Shown here piece by piece: positions 1 to 9,552 of a stretch of 33,158 nucleotides of DNA. The notes under the pieces were generated by a model that made no database searches, was not told where the DNA came from, and was given only the letters and a program-made list of their open reading frames with translations. Position 1 is the stretch's first letter, and each line of letters starts with the position of its first letter. A program made the position numbers and the translations under genes. Source of the DNA: Mangrovactinospora gilvigrisea (lineage in GTDB: Bacteria; Actinomycetota; Actinomycetes; Streptomycetales; Streptomycetaceae); assembly GCF_001879105.1 (NCBI RefSeq), contig NZ_MLCF01000046.1, forward strand, positions 1 through 33,158, in the 5' to 3' direction.

Positions 1-1199
1 GCGACACCGTCGCCCGGCTGGGCGGCGACGAGTTCGCGGCACTGATCTGCGGGGACGTCGAGCAGAACCAGCTGGTGGAGATCGCCGAGCGGCTGCTGGA
101 GCAGCTGCGCCGCCCCTACCGGGTCTCCGGCGCCGAGGTGACCGTCGCGGCCAGCATCGGCGTCGCCTTCGCCTCCGCCGGCACCACCCCGGGCGAGCTG
201 CTGCGCAACGCCGACCTGGCTATGTACCGGGCGAAGAGCAAGGGCAAGAACCGCGTCGAGGTGTACGCCCCGCAGATGCGCGCGGACGTGCTGCGCCGCA
301 CCGTGCTGGACCGGCGGCTGCGCGCCGCGCTGCGGGACGGCGAGTTCGCCCTGCTCCACCAGCCCGTCGTGGAGCTGGGGAAGTCCGGCGGGCCGCCGCG
401 GATCGTCGCCCTGGAGGCGAGCGTCCGCTGGCGCTCGGCGCGCGGCGCGCTGCTCACCCCGGCCGAGTTCCTGCGCTCCCCGGAGACCGGGGAGCGCGCC
501 GCCGAGCTGGGCGCCTGGGCGGCGGCCCGGGCCATCGAGGAGGCCTCCCGGCGCGGTCTGGAGGCCTCGGTGAAGCTTCCGGTGACGGTCCGTCTGGCGG
601 CGGACGCGCTGCGCCGGGCCGACTTCGCCGAGCGGGTCGGCTCCGCGCTGGACGCCACCGGGCTGCCGCCGGGGCGGCTGGTGCTGGAACTGGTCGGCAG
701 CGGCTCCCCGGCGGACCTGGTGGCCATCACCGGGGCGGTGGAGGCGCTGCACCGGGCGGGCGTCGGCATCGGCCTCGGCGGCCTGTGGGCGGGCCCCTCC
801 GCGGGCGGTGCGGCCGGGACGGCGGGCGGCGCGGCCGGGCTGGAGGCGCTCTACCGCTGGCCGCTCTCCCAGCTGCGGCTGGACGCCGGGCTGGTGCGGC
901 GGGTCGCCGACCCGGCGCTCGGCGGCCGGGAGGCCGCCCGGCTGCCGACCCTGACGGCGGCGGTGCTGCAGCTGGCGCACGGCCTGGGGCTGCTGGTGGT
1001 GGCGGACGGGGTGACGCGGCCGGAGCAGGCCGCGGCGCTGCGGGAGTTCGGGTGCGACCGCGCGCAGGGACTGCTCTTCGGGGCGCCGCAGACGGAGGAC
1101 GAGCTGCGCACCGCCGTGGCGCAGGCGTCGCGCGTTCCGGCGCCGCGCGCCGCCTTGCTGCCGCCGCTGCGACCCGGCACTCCGCCCGCCCATCGATGA
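1..1199 (+). CDS. GGDEF-EAL cyclic-di-GMP protein, 5' truncated by the window edge
   Basis: The reading frame is open from base 3 to the TGA at 1197-1199, so only the C-terminal part is here. An intact GGDEF signature is encoded at 21-35. The Asp encoded at 3-5 lies five residues before it, where the second residue of an RxxD inhibitory site would fall; the Arg would be outside the window. An EAL-like domain follows but looks degenerate: the EAL triplet reads EAS (in LEASVRW), the usual ELTE-type site reads ELVG, and the DDFG metal-binding loop is replaced by a GLGGLWAG stretch. Known for the family: GGDEF makes c-di-GMP and an intact EAL degrades it. Inference: diguanylate cyclase activity is possible, but the EAL domain is probably a pseudo-domain with a binding or structural role. 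Its position just before ilvB fits the Streptomyces gene I recall as cdgC; I am not sure enough to assign the symbol. Confidence 0.88.
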   Translation, partial: DTVARLGGDEFAALICGDVEQNQLVEIAERLLEQLRRPYRVSGAEVTVAASIGVAFASAGTTPGELLRNADLAMYRAKSKGKNRVEVYAPQMRADVLRRTVLDRRLRAALRDGEFALLHQPVVELGKSGGPPRIVALEASVRWRSARGALLTPAEFLRSPETGERAAELGAWAAARAIEEASRRGLEASVKLPVTVRLAADALRRADFAERVGSALDATGLPPGRLVLELVGSGSPADLVAITGAVEALHRAGVGIGLGGLWAGPSAGGAAGTAGGAAGLEALYRWPLSQLRLDAGLVRRVADPALGGREAARLPTLTAAVLQLAHGLGLLVVADGVTRPEQAAALREFGCDRAQGLLFGAPQTEDELRTAVAQASRVPAPRAALLPPLRPGTPPAHR

Positions 1200-1252
1200 G
1201 TCCGGGAGCGGCTGAACGGGTGTCCGAAAGGTGAGACGGGCGTTCCACCCAC

Positions 1253-1283
1253 TTGACACCGGCCCGCCCCGAAGGGCTAGGTT
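1253..1283 (+). promoter_or_regulatory. ilvB operon promoter
   Basis: A perfect TTGACA -35 box at 1253-1258 is followed after 19 bases by TAGGTT at 1278-1283, a common Streptomyces housekeeping -10 form. The predicted transcription start is about 1290, at or one base before the ATG of the leader peptide at 1291. The spacer is slightly long. Confidence 0.7.
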
Positions 1284-1290
1284 TAGCGCC

Positions 1291-1332
1291 ATGCAGTCCC
1301 GAATTCTCGTACTTGGTGAGCGCGCCGGCTGA
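1291..1332 (+). CDS. ilvB leader peptide (attenuator uORF), probably leaderless
   Basis: This 13-residue ORF encodes MQSRILVLGERAG and stops at TGA 1330-1332. It carries consecutive Ile-Leu-Val-Leu codons, all three branched-chain amino acids, which is the signature of a ribosome-mediated attenuator for a branched-chain operon. It begins at or next to the predicted transcription start, so it would be translated without a Shine-Dalgarno sequence. A rho-independent terminator follows at 1373-1406, before ilvB. Leader peptides of this kind are known upstream of ilvB in actinobacteria. Inference: scarcity of a charged branched-chain tRNA stalls the ribosome on the ILVL codons and favours read-through. 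Confidence 0.85.
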   Translation: MQSRILVLGERAG

Positions 1333-1370
1333 CCCGAGCCCCCCTCCTGCGGGCTCCTCCGCCGACGCGC
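1320..1370 (+). promoter_or_regulatory. ilvB attenuator RNA, competing stems before the terminator
   Basis: The last codons of the leader peptide (1320-1329) can pair with 1361-1370 in 9 of 10 positions. That stem encloses a perfect 6-bp hairpin, GAGCCC 1336-1341 with GGGCTC 1351-1356. As an alternative, 1315-1323 can pair with 1367-1375 (eight pairs, one bulged G), which would occupy the start of the terminator's 5' arm. The pairings were found by eye, and which one corresponds to antitermination is inference. Confidence 0.55.
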
Positions 1371-1372
1371 TA

Positions 1373-1406
1373 CCCCTCGCTTGCCACTCGGCACGAGGGG
1401 TTTTTT
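1373..1406 (+). terminator. ilvB attenuator terminator
   Basis: CCCCTCG at 1373-1379 pairs with CGAGGGG at 1394-1400, with a smaller inner stem TGCC 1382-1385 / GGCA 1390-1393, followed directly by six T residues at 1401-1406. It lies between the leader peptide and ilvB, so it ends transcription early unless it is overridden. Confidence 0.85.
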
Positions 1407-1440
1407 GTTGCCACAGCGCCCCATCAAGAGAGATCAAGAG

Positions 1441-3306
1441 ATGACCGACGATCAGGCCCGCCGCCCCACCCCGGCAGCGCCGCACCCCGCGCCTCCCGCC
1501 CACTCCGGCGCCGCGACGATTCCCGCCGCGCGCACCGTCGAGCAGCTCACCGGCGCACAGGCGCTCGTCCGCGCCCTCGAGTGCGTCGGCGTCGACACCA
1601 TCTTCGGCATCCCCGGCGGCGCGATCATGCCCGCCTACGACGCGCTCTTCGACTCCACCAAGCTCCGCCACATCCTCTGCCGCCACGAGCAGGGCGCCGG
1701 CCACGCCGCCACCGGCTACGCCCAGGCCACCGGGCGGGTCGGGGTCTGCTGGGCCACCTCCGGGCCGGGCGCCACCAACCTGGTCACGCCGCTCGCCGAC
1801 GCACACATGGACTCGGTCCCGATCGTCGCCATCACCGGCCAGGTCGCCACCCACCTGATCGGCACCGACGGCTTCCAGGAAGCCGACATCTGCGGCATCA
1901 CCATGCCGGTCACCAAGCACAACTTCCTGGTGACGGACCCCGCCGACGTCGCCCGCACCATCGCCGAGGCCTTCCACATCGCCTCCACGGGCCGCCCCGG
2001 CCCGGTCCTCGTCGACATCGCCAAGGACGCGATGCAGAAGACCGCCGCGTTCAGCTGGCCGCCCGAGCAGCACCTGCCCGGCTACCACCCCGTCACCCGG
2101 CCGCACGCCAAGCAGATCCGCGAGGCCGCCCGGATGATCGCCGACGCCCGGCGCCCCGTCATCTACGCGGGCGGCGGCATCCTGAAGGCCGAGGCGACCG
2201 CCGAGCTGAAGGTGCTCGCCGAGCTGACCGGCGCCCCCGTGGTCACCACCCTGATGGGCCTCGGCGCCTTCCCCGACTCGCACCCCCAGCACCTGGGCAT
2301 GCCGGGCATGCACGGCTCGGTCTCCGCCGTCACCGCGCTGCAGAAGTCGGACCTGCTGATCGCGCTGGGCACCCGCTTCGACGACCGCGTCACCGGCAAG
2401 CTGGACGGCTTCGCCCCCGAGGCGAAGGTGATCCACGCCGACATCGACCCGGCCGAGATCTCCAAGAACCGCACCGCGGACGTGCCGATCGTCGGCGACG
2501 CCCGCGAGGTGATCGCCGACCTGATCGTCGCCGTCCAGAAGATGCAGCAGCAGCCGGACGCCTCGGCCGAGCAGTTCGACTACGCGGCCTGGTGGGAGCA
2601 GCTGGACGCCTGGCGCACCACCTACCCGCTGGGCTACGAGGACGCCCCCGACGGCCAGCTCTCCCCGCAGGCCGTCATCGAGCGGATCGGCCAACTGGCC
2701 GGCCCCGAGGCGGTCATCGCCGCCGGCGTGGGCCAGCACCAGATGTGGGCGTCCCAGTTCATCAAGTACGAGAACCCCCGCACCTGGCTCAACTCCGGCG
2801 GCGCGGGCACCATGGGCTACGCCGTCCCCGCCGCGATGGGCGCGCAGGCCGGCCGGCGGGACGCCACCGTCTGGGCCATCGACGGCGACGGCTGCTTCCA
2901 GATGACCAACCAGGAGCTCACCACCTGCTCCCTCAACGACCTGCCCATCAAGGTCGCCATCATCAACAACGGCGCGCTGGGCATGGTCCGCCAGTGGCAG
3001 ACGCTCTTCCACGAGGGCCGCCACTCCGAGACGACGCTGCCCAACCACGGCAGCTCGCCCGTCCGGGTCCCCGACTTCGTCAAGCTGGCCGAGGCGATGG
3101 GCTGCCACGGGCTGCGCTGCGAGCGGCCCGAGGACCTGGACGCCACCATCGAGAAGGCCAAGTCGCTCAACGACGCACCCGTCGTCATCGACTTCGTGGT
3201 CCACAAGGACGCCATGGTCTGGCCGATGGTCGCCGCCGGCACCACCAACGACGAGATCCAGTACGCCCGCGGGCTGCGTCCCGACTTCGGCGACAACGAG
3301 GAGTAG
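1441..3306 (+). CDS. ilvB: Acetolactate synthase large (catalytic) subunit
   Basis: The product is a 621-residue ThDP- and FAD-dependent enzyme that condenses two pyruvates to acetolactate (valine/leucine) or pyruvate with 2-oxobutyrate to acetohydroxybutyrate (isoleucine). The N-terminal ThDP-binding domain has the catalytic Glu83 in RHEQGAGH. The C-terminal ThDP site shows GDG at 482-484 and the paired Asn509-Asn510, matching the GDG(X)nNN motif, followed by GMVRQWQ. The ATG at 1441 was chosen because an upstream in-frame extension would run back into the attenuator terminator; the Shine-Dalgarno is weak (AAGAG just before the ATG). Length is normal for actinobacterial enzymes. ilvN follows after 14 bases, and ilvB-ilvN-ilvC look like one operon under leader-peptide control. 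Confidence 0.97.
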   Translation: MTDDQARRPTPAAPHPAPPAHSGAATIPAARTVEQLTGAQALVRALECVGVDTIFGIPGGAIMPAYDALFDSTKLRHILCRHEQGAGHAATGYAQATGRVGVCWATSGPGATNLVTPLADAHMDSVPIVAITGQVATHLIGTDGFQEADICGITMPVTKHNFLVTDPADVARTIAEAFHIASTGRPGPVLVDIAKDAMQKTAAFSWPPEQHLPGYHPVTRPHAKQIREAARMIADARRPVIYAGGGILKAEATAELKVLAELTGAPVVTTLMGLGAFPDSHPQHLGMPGMHGSVSAVTALQKSDLLIALGTRFDDRVTGKLDGFAPEAKVIHADIDPAEISKNRTADVPIVGDAREVIADLIVAVQKMQQQPDASAEQFDYAAWWEQLDAWRTTYPLGYEDAPDGQLSPQAVIERIGQLAGPEAVIAAGVGQHQMWASQFIKYENPRTWLNSGGAGTMGYAVPAAMGAQAGRRDATVWAIDGDGCFQMTNQELTTCSLNDLPIKVAIINNGALGMVRQWQTLFHEGRHSETTLPNHGSSPVRVPDFVKLAEAMGCHGLRCERPEDLDATIEKAKSLNDAPVVIDFVVHKDAMVWPMVAAGTTNDEIQYARGLRPDFGDNEE

Positions 3307-3320
3307 GGGCTTAACGAGCC

Positions 3321-4914
<1,594 letters not shown>

Positions 4915-4952
4915 GCTGCAGTTTCCGCCGGGTCGTAGGACGGCCCGGCGCC

Positions 4953-4984
4953 CGGGGCGGGCGCGCACGGCGCGTCCGCCCCGC
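4953..4984 (+). terminator. GC-rich hairpin after ilvC
   Basis: A 14-bp stem (4953-4966 with 4970-4983/4984, one G-T pair) closes on the 3-base loop ACG. There is no T tract, as is common for Streptomyces terminators. Its place between ilvC and serA suggests the end of the ilvBNC transcript. Confidence 0.65.
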
Positions 4985-5023
4985 GTACGCGGGAGTTCAC
5001 GCGGACCTCACACCATGGCAACC

Positions 5024-5052
5024 GTGACCTCACCCGCGTGCGCCGCTAAACT
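5024..5052 (+). promoter_or_regulatory. Candidate serA promoter
   Basis: GTGACC at 5024-5029 (4 of 6 to TTGACA) is followed after 17 bases by TAAACT at 5047-5052 (TAnnnT form). The predicted start near 5059 leaves a leader of about 135 bases before serA. That leader contains a 38-codon GTG ORF (5082-5198) whose TGA overlaps the serA GTG start in GTGA. Confidence 0.4.
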
Positions 5053-5194
5053 CGTCGCGCAAGTCCGCGGCTCACAACGTCGTGCGTCACTCCAGGGACC
5101 TGCTCCTGCCCTCGGTACCAGCGAACGGGCCGTCAGCGAGGACGACCCCCAGGATTCCTCCAACGGCATCTCACACATTGAGGACGCAACCGTC

Positions 5195-6799
5195 GTGAGC
5201 AAACCCGTAGTCCTGCTCGCCGAAGAACTCTCGCCCGCCACCGTCGACGCCCTCGGCCCGGATTTCGAGATCCGGTCCTGCAACGGCGGAGACCGCACCG
5301 AGCTTCTTTCGGCCATCGCCGACGTCGACGCCATTCTGATCCGGTCCGCGACCAAGGTGGATGCCGAGGCGCTGGCCGCCGCCCGGCGCCTGAAGGTCGT
5401 CGCCCGGGCCGGCGTGGGCCTCGACAACGTGGACGTCCCCGCCGCCACCAAGGCCGGCGTGATGGTCGTCAACGCCCCCACCTCCAACATCGTCACCGCC
5501 GCCGAGCTCGCCATCGGCCTGCTCGTCTCGGTCGCCCGGAACATCCCCGCCGCCACCGCCTCGCTCAAGGCGGGGGAGTGGAAGCGCTCCAAGTTCACCG
5601 GCGTCGAGCTGTCGGAGAAGACGGTCGGCGTGGTCGGTCTCGGCCGGATCGGCGTGCTGGTCGCCCAGCGGCTCTCCGCCTTCGGCATGAACGTCGTCGC
5701 GTACGACCCCTATGTGCAGCCCGCGCGGGCCGCGCAGATGGGCGTCAAGCTGCTCCCGATGGACGAGCTGCTGGCGGTCGCCGACTTCATCACCGTGCAC
5801 CTGCCCAAGACCCCGGAGACCGTCGGGCTCATCGGCGACGAGGCGCTGCACAAGGTGAAGCCCGAAGTGCGGATCGTCAACGCCGCCCGCGGCGGCATCG
5901 TCGACGAGGCGGCGCTGCTGAGCGCGCTCAAGGAGGGCCGCGTCGCCGGCGCCGGCCTGGACGTCTACGTCTCCGAGCCGTGCACCGACTCGCCGCTCTT
6001 CGAGCTCGACAACGTGGTGGTGACGCCGCACCTGGGCGCCTCCACGGCCGAGGCCCAGGAGAAGGCGGGCATCGCGGTCGCCAAGTCGGTGCGGCTGGCG
6101 CTCGCCGGCGAGCTGGTGCCGGACGCGGTCAACGTCCAGGGCGGCGTGATCGCCGAGGATGTCCGGCCGGGCCTGCCGCTCGCCGAGAAGCTGGGCCGGA
6201 TCTTCACCGCGCTCGCCGGCGAGGCGGCCGTCCGCCTCGACGTCGAGGTGCGCGGCCCGCTCACCCAGCACGACGTCAAGGTGCTCGAACTCTCCGCGCT
6301 CAAGGGCGTCTTCGCCGAGATCGTGGAGGACAGCGTCTCCTACGTCAACGCGCCGCTGCTGGCCCAGGAGCGGGGCGTCGAGGTGCGGATGACGACCAGC
6401 TCCGAGTCGTCGGCGGCGGCCGATCTGCACCGCAACGTGGTGACGGTGCGCGGCGTGCTCGCCGACGGCGAGGAGGTGTCGGTCGCCGGCACGCTCGCCG
6501 GGCCGAAGCACCAGCAGAAGATCGTGGCCGTCGGCGACTTCTCGATGGACCTGCCGATGACCGAGCACCTGGCGTTCCTGCGCTACGAGGACCGCCCGGG
6601 CGTGGTCGGCACGCTGGGCCGGATCCTCGGCGAGGCGGGCATCAACATCGCCGGCATGCAGGTCGCGCGGAGCGCGCAGGGCGGCGAGGCGCTGATCGCG
6701 CTGACGCTGGACACGGCGGTGCCGTCCGAGGTGCTGGGCGAGATCGCGGAGGAGGTCGGCGCGGCGTACGCCCGCGCGGTCCACCTCCCGGCGGAGTGA
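5195..6799 (+). CDS. serA: D-3-phosphoglycerate dehydrogenase
   Basis: The 534-residue enzyme oxidises 3-phosphoglycerate to 3-phosphohydroxypyruvate, the first step of serine biosynthesis. The NAD-binding motif GLGRIG lies at 148-153, and the catalytic His279 is in TPHLGAST. An intervening regulatory domain (about 320-450) and a C-terminal ACT domain (about 455-534, HLAFLRYEDRPGVVGTLGRI) mark the long actinobacterial type, which in relatives is feedback-inhibited by serine. The GTG at 5195 was chosen because conserved sequence starts there, GAGGA lies at 5180-5184, and the upstream in-frame extension to 5015 looks non-coding. It has its own candidate promoter and a strong terminator, so it is probably monocistronic. 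Confidence 0.96.
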   Translation: MSKPVVLLAEELSPATVDALGPDFEIRSCNGGDRTELLSAIADVDAILIRSATKVDAEALAAARRLKVVARAGVGLDNVDVPAATKAGVMVVNAPTSNIVTAAELAIGLLVSVARNIPAATASLKAGEWKRSKFTGVELSEKTVGVVGLGRIGVLVAQRLSAFGMNVVAYDPYVQPARAAQMGVKLLPMDELLAVADFITVHLPKTPETVGLIGDEALHKVKPEVRIVNAARGGIVDEAALLSALKEGRVAGAGLDVYVSEPCTDSPLFELDNVVVTPHLGASTAEAQEKAGIAVAKSVRLALAGELVPDAVNVQGGVIAEDVRPGLPLAEKLGRIFTALAGEAAVRLDVEVRGPLTQHDVKVLELSALKGVFAEIVEDSVSYVNAPLLAQERGVEVRMTTSSESSAAADLHRNVVTVRGVLADGEEVSVAGTLAGPKHQQKIVAVGDFSMDLPMTEHLAFLRYEDRPGVVGTLGRILGEAGINIAGMQVARSAQGGEALIALTLDTAVPSEVLGEIAEEVGAAYARAVHLPAE

Positions 6800-6821
6800 C
6801 ACGGCGTCACCCTCTTCCAGG

Positions 6822-6860
6822 GGCCCCGTCCCGGCGACACGCGAGCCGGACGGGGCCTTT
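6822..6860 (+). terminator. serA terminator
   Basis: A stem of about 13 bp (6822-6835 with 6845-6857, one bulged C) around a 9-base loop, followed by TTT at 6858-6860, starts 22 bases after the serA stop codon. Confidence 0.8.
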
Positions 6861-6924
6861 GGTGTCCGTGGTGCGGTGTTCGGGCGAAAGTCGTCTCACA
6901 TAGTAGGAAGTCCCAGTATCTCTA

Positions 6925-6953
6925 CGGACAGCGACGCGGACCGGGCGTAGGGT
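6925..6953 (+). promoter_or_regulatory. Promoter of the 22-codon small ORF
   Basis: CGGACA at 6925-6930 (4 of 6 to TTGACA), an exact 17-base spacer, and TAGGGT at 6948-6953. The predicted transcription start, about 6960, is two bases before an ATG at 6962. Confidence 0.5.
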
Positions 6954-6961
6954 CAGCTGTC

Positions 6962-7030
6962 ATGAGCGATGAAGAACGCCGCGAACTGGCTGAAGCCCTC
7001 CAGCGAGCCCTCGACCGCCGCGACCGCTGA
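6962..7030 (+). CDS. Possible small protein, 22 residues, unknown function
   Basis: ATG at 6962 to TGA at 7028-7030. The peptide starts [14 protein letters not shown] and ends with Arg/Asp-rich residues. It is highly charged, has no aromatic or Cys residues, and is predicted by eye to be one amphipathic helix. A promoter-like sequence places the transcription start almost on the ATG, so it would be leaderless. A perfect 8-bp hairpin follows 23 bases after the stop. Promoter, ORF and hairpin together look like a self-contained unit between serA and leuB. I do not recognise a family. The segment could instead be a small RNA or a leader element for leuB. Confidence 0.4.
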   Translation: MSDEERRELAEALQRALDRRDR

Positions 7031-7053
7031 CGCCCCCGGCGGCACGCACGCCT

Positions 7054-7072
7054 CGGACGGCGAAGCCGTCCG
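7054..7072 (+). terminator. Hairpin after the small ORF
   Basis: CGGACGGC at 7054-7061 and GCCGTCCG at 7065-7072 form a perfect 8-bp stem with loop GAA. There is no T tract. Its position suggests termination of the small transcript. Confidence 0.45.
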
Positions 7073-7075
7073 GGC

Positions 7076-7098
7076 GGGGTGCCGGGGTGCAGGGGTGT
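7076..7098 (+). repeat. Dispersed 3' element, divergent copy
   Basis: The segment begins GGGGTGCCGGGG and continues GCAGGGG, matching the core seen after the ilvE, ABC-permease and hup terminators at 9598, 28944 and 33132. It follows the hairpin at 7054-7072. The later GGCGGCGAACGG part is not preserved here. Confidence 0.45.
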
Positions 7099-7185
7099 TG
7101 CCGTCCTTCGAGGGGCGGCGGTGACGGTGGACGCCGGGCAGCTGTACCAAGATATGGACAACGCGCCCAAGGGTCGGACGCCAGG

Positions 7186-7193
7186 TATAGCGT
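7186..7193 (+). promoter_or_regulatory. Candidate leuB -10 region
   Basis: TATAGCGT at 7186-7193 contains TAGCGT (7188-7193), a TAnnnT hexamer that would place the start at about 7200, one base before the leuB ATG. No convincing -35 box is seen at the right distance. A TGGACA at 7155-7160 is too far upstream. Confidence 0.35.
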
Positions 7194-7200
7194 GAACGCC

Positions 7201-8244
7201 ATGTCGCGTATCAACCTCGCACTCATCCCGGGCGACGGCATCGGCCCCGAGGTCGTCGCCGAGGGCCTCAAGACCCTCCGCGCCGCCCTCCCGTCCGACG
7301 CCAAGTTGGACACCACCGAGTACCCCCTCGGAGTCGACCACTGGAAGGCCACCGGCGAGGTCCTGAACGACGACACCCTCGAGGCCCTCCGCGCCCACGA
7401 CGCCATCCTCTTCGGCGCCGTCGGGGCCGCCCCCGGCGACACCGCGGTGCCGTCCGGCCTCCTGGAGCGCGGCCTCCTGCTCAAGCTGCGGTTCGCCTTC
7501 GACCACCACGTCAACCTCCGCCCGTCGCGGCTCTACCCGGGCGTCCCCACGCCCCTCGCCGGCGAGCCCGAGATCGACTTCGTGGTGGTCCGCGAGGGCA
7601 CCGAAGGCCCCTACACGGGCAACGGCGGCGCGCTGCGGGTCGGCACGCCCCACGAGATCGCCACCGAGGTGAGCGTCAACACCGCGTACGGCGTCGAGCG
7701 CGTCGTCCGGGACGCCTTCCGCCGCGCGCAGTCGCGCCGCAAGAAGCTCACCCTCGTCCACAAGCACAACGTGCTGGTGTACGCGGGCCACCTGTGGCGC
7801 CGCACCTTCGAGCAGGTCGCCGCCGAGTTCCCCGAGGTGGCCACCGACTACCTGCACGTCGATGCCGCGACGATCTTCCTCACCACCGACCCCGGCCGGT
7901 TCGACGTGATCGTCACCGACAACCTCTTCGGCGACATCATCACCGACCTCGCCGCCGCCGTCGCCGGCGGCATCGGCATCGCGGCCAGCGGCAACATCAA
8001 CCCCGACCGCGAGTTCCCGTCCATGTTCGAGCCGGTGCACGGCTCCGCCCCGGACATCGCCGGCCAGGGCAAGGCCGACCCCACGGCCTCCGTCCTGTCC
8101 GTCGCCCTGCTGCTGCGCCACCTCGGGTACGACGCCGAGGCGGTCCGCGTCGAGGAGGCCGTCGCGGCCGATCTCGCCGAGCGTGTTCCCGGCCGGTCGA
8201 CCAGCGAGATCGGCGACGCGCTCGCCGCCCGAGTAGCCCGCTAG
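7201..8244 (+). CDS. leuB: 3-isopropylmalate dehydrogenase
   Basis: The 347-residue NAD-dependent enzyme decarboxylates 3-isopropylmalate in leucine synthesis. In a citramalate route it also oxidises 3-methylmalate to 2-oxobutyrate. Motifs include PGDGIGPEV near the N terminus, [15 protein letters not shown], the metal and substrate Asp region [10 protein letters not shown], and the NAD-binding [13 protein letters not shown]. The ATG at 7201 starts the conserved sequence exactly. No Shine-Dalgarno precedes it, and a -10-like hexamer lies seven to eight bases before the ATG, so the gene may be leaderless. ilvE follows after 185 bases. Placement with ilvE and cimA supports a role in both leucine and isoleucine synthesis. 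Confidence 0.95.
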   Translation: MSRINLALIPGDGIGPEVVAEGLKTLRAALPSDAKLDTTEYPLGVDHWKATGEVLNDDTLEALRAHDAILFGAVGAAPGDTAVPSGLLERGLLLKLRFAFDHHVNLRPSRLYPGVPTPLAGEPEIDFVVVREGTEGPYTGNGGALRVGTPHEIATEVSVNTAYGVERVVRDAFRRAQSRRKKLTLVHKHNVLVYAGHLWRRTFEQVAAEFPEVATDYLHVDAATIFLTTDPGRFDVIVTDNLFGDIITDLAAAVAGGIGIAASGNINPDREFPSMFEPVHGSAPDIAGQGKADPTASVLSVALLLRHLGYDAEAVRVEEAVAADLAERVPGRSTSEIGDALAARVAR

Positions 8245-8291
8245 GGCCGGGCGCCCTCACGGCGGCAGCGCCCCTGGGGGATCATGGAGGC

Positions 8292-8417
8292 ATGGCCTTC
8301 ACGATCTCCCGGGGGTCTGCCCCATCCCGGCCCGTCGTGATACACCTCCCATGGGCCGCGGTAGTCGGACGTCCACGCATGTGCGTCACCGGTGCGGCCC
8401 GAAGCCACCACTGGTGA
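8292..8417 (+). CDS. Possible uORF before ilvE, 41 residues
   Basis: The ATG at 8292 follows GGAGG at 8286-8290 closely, and the TGA at 8415-8417 overlaps the ilvE Shine-Dalgarno GAAGGA at 8416-8421. The peptide begins MAFTISRGSAPSRPVV and ends in RSHHW. It contains Ile and Val codons but no run of branched-chain codons. It may be a translated leader coupled to ilvE, or chance. No family was recognised. Confidence 0.25.
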   Translation: MAFTISRGSAPSRPVVIHLPWAAVVGRPRMCVTGAARSHHW

Positions 8418-8429
8418 AGGACACAAGCG

Positions 8430-9551
8430 ATGACTGACTCCGCCGCAACAACCGCCGCCGATCTCGAGATCGCGCTCCGGCCGACGGCCGACCCGCTGCC
8501 CGAGGCCGAGCGGCAGGCGATCCTCGCCGACCCCGGCTTCGGCCGGTACTTCACCGACCACATGGTCTCGATCGAGTGGTCCAGGGACCGCGGCTGGCAC
8601 GACGCCCAGCTGGTGCCGTACGGCCCGATGCAGATCGACCCGGCGAACATGGCGATCCACTACGGCCAGTCCATCTTCGAGGGGCTCAAGGCCTACCGGC
8701 AGCCCGACGGCTCGGTCGCCACCTTCCGGCCGTACTCCAACGCCCGCCGCTTCCGGCACTCCGCGACCCGGCTGGCCATGCCGGAGCTGCCCGAGGAGCT
8801 CTTCGTCGCCGCCGTGGAGGCCCTCGTCCGGCAGGACGCCGCCTGGGTGCCCACCGAGGACGAGCAGAGCCTCTACCTCCGGCCGTTCATGTTCGCCACC
8901 GAGAACGGACTGGGCGTCAAGCCGGCCGACGAGTACCGCTTCCTGCTCATCGCCTCCCCGGCCGGCGCCTACTTCTCCGGCGGCATCAAGCCGGTCTCCG
9001 TCTGGCTCTCCGAGGACTACGTCCGCGCGGCGCCCGGCGGCACCGGCGAGGCCAAGTGCGCGGGCAACTACGCAGCCTCGCTGATCGCCCAGGCGCAGGC
9101 CGCCGAGAAGGGCTGCGACCAGGTGGTGTGGCTGGACGCCCACGAGCACCGCTGGATCGAGGAGATGGGCGGGATGAACCTGTACTTCGTGCAGGGCGAG
9201 GGCGCCAACGCCCGCATCCTGACCCCCGAGCTCTCCGGCTCGCTGCTCGCCGGCATCACCCGCGACTCGCTGCTGCAGCTGGCGGCCGACCTCGGCTACA
9301 CGGTCGAGGAGGCCAAGATCTCGGTGGACGACTGGCGCGAGGGCAACGCGGACGGCAGCCTCAGCGAGGTCTTCGCGTGCGGGACGGCGGCGGTCATCAC
9401 GCCGGTCGGCGACGTGAAGTCGCGCCACGCGGACTGGACGGTCGGCGGCGGCGAGGCGGGCGCCGTCACCATGCGGCTGCGCAAGGCGCTGCTCGACATC
9501 CAGACCGGTGCCGCGCCCGACCCCCACAACTGGCGCCACCCCATCGCCTGA
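8430..9551 (+). CDS. ilvE: Branched-chain amino acid aminotransferase
   Basis: The 373-residue PLP enzyme of fold type IV performs the last step of leucine, isoleucine and valine synthesis and the first step of their breakdown, using glutamate/2-oxoglutarate. The likely Schiff-base Lys209 is in [12 protein letters not shown], and [11 protein letters not shown] follows as in BCAT family members. The segment [13 protein letters not shown] near residue 75 is also characteristic. The ATG at 8430 has GAAGGA eight bases upstream. It lies after leuB and ends with a strong hairpin terminator. Length and motifs are normal. Confidence 0.96.
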   Translation: MTDSAATTAADLEIALRPTADPLPEAERQAILADPGFGRYFTDHMVSIEWSRDRGWHDAQLVPYGPMQIDPANMAIHYGQSIFEGLKAYRQPDGSVATFRPYSNARRFRHSATRLAMPELPEELFVAAVEALVRQDAAWVPTEDEQSLYLRPFMFATENGLGVKPADEYRFLLIASPAGAYFSGGIKPVSVWLSEDYVRAAPGGTGEAKCAGNYAASLIAQAQAAEKGCDQVVWLDAHEHRWIEEMGGMNLYFVQGEGANARILTPELSGSLLAGITRDSLLQLAADLGYTVEEAKISVDDWREGNADGSLSEVFACGTAAVITPVGDVKSRHADWTVGGGEAGAVTMRLRKALLDIQTGAAPDPHNWRHPIA

Positions 9552-9552
9552 A

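Noticed and set aside
1381..1440. Upstream in-frame start for ilvB
   Set aside because: It would place the start codon inside the attenuator terminator loop; the ATG at 1441 gives the normal N terminus.
1291..1440. T-box or riboswitch in front of ilvB
   Set aside because: There is no T-box sequence or specifier stem; the leader peptide with ILVL codons explains the control.
727..3204. Long open frame on the minus strand opposite ilvB (825 codons)
   Set aside because: It is antisense to a clear ilvB gene, has low-complexity Gly/Asp/Val/His-rich sequence, and is explained by GC-rich codon bias leaving the opposite strand open.
5015..5194. N-terminal extension of serA
   Set aside because: The 60 residues are not SerA-like, include the predicted promoter and transcription start, and the GTG at 5195 has a suitable ribosome-binding site.
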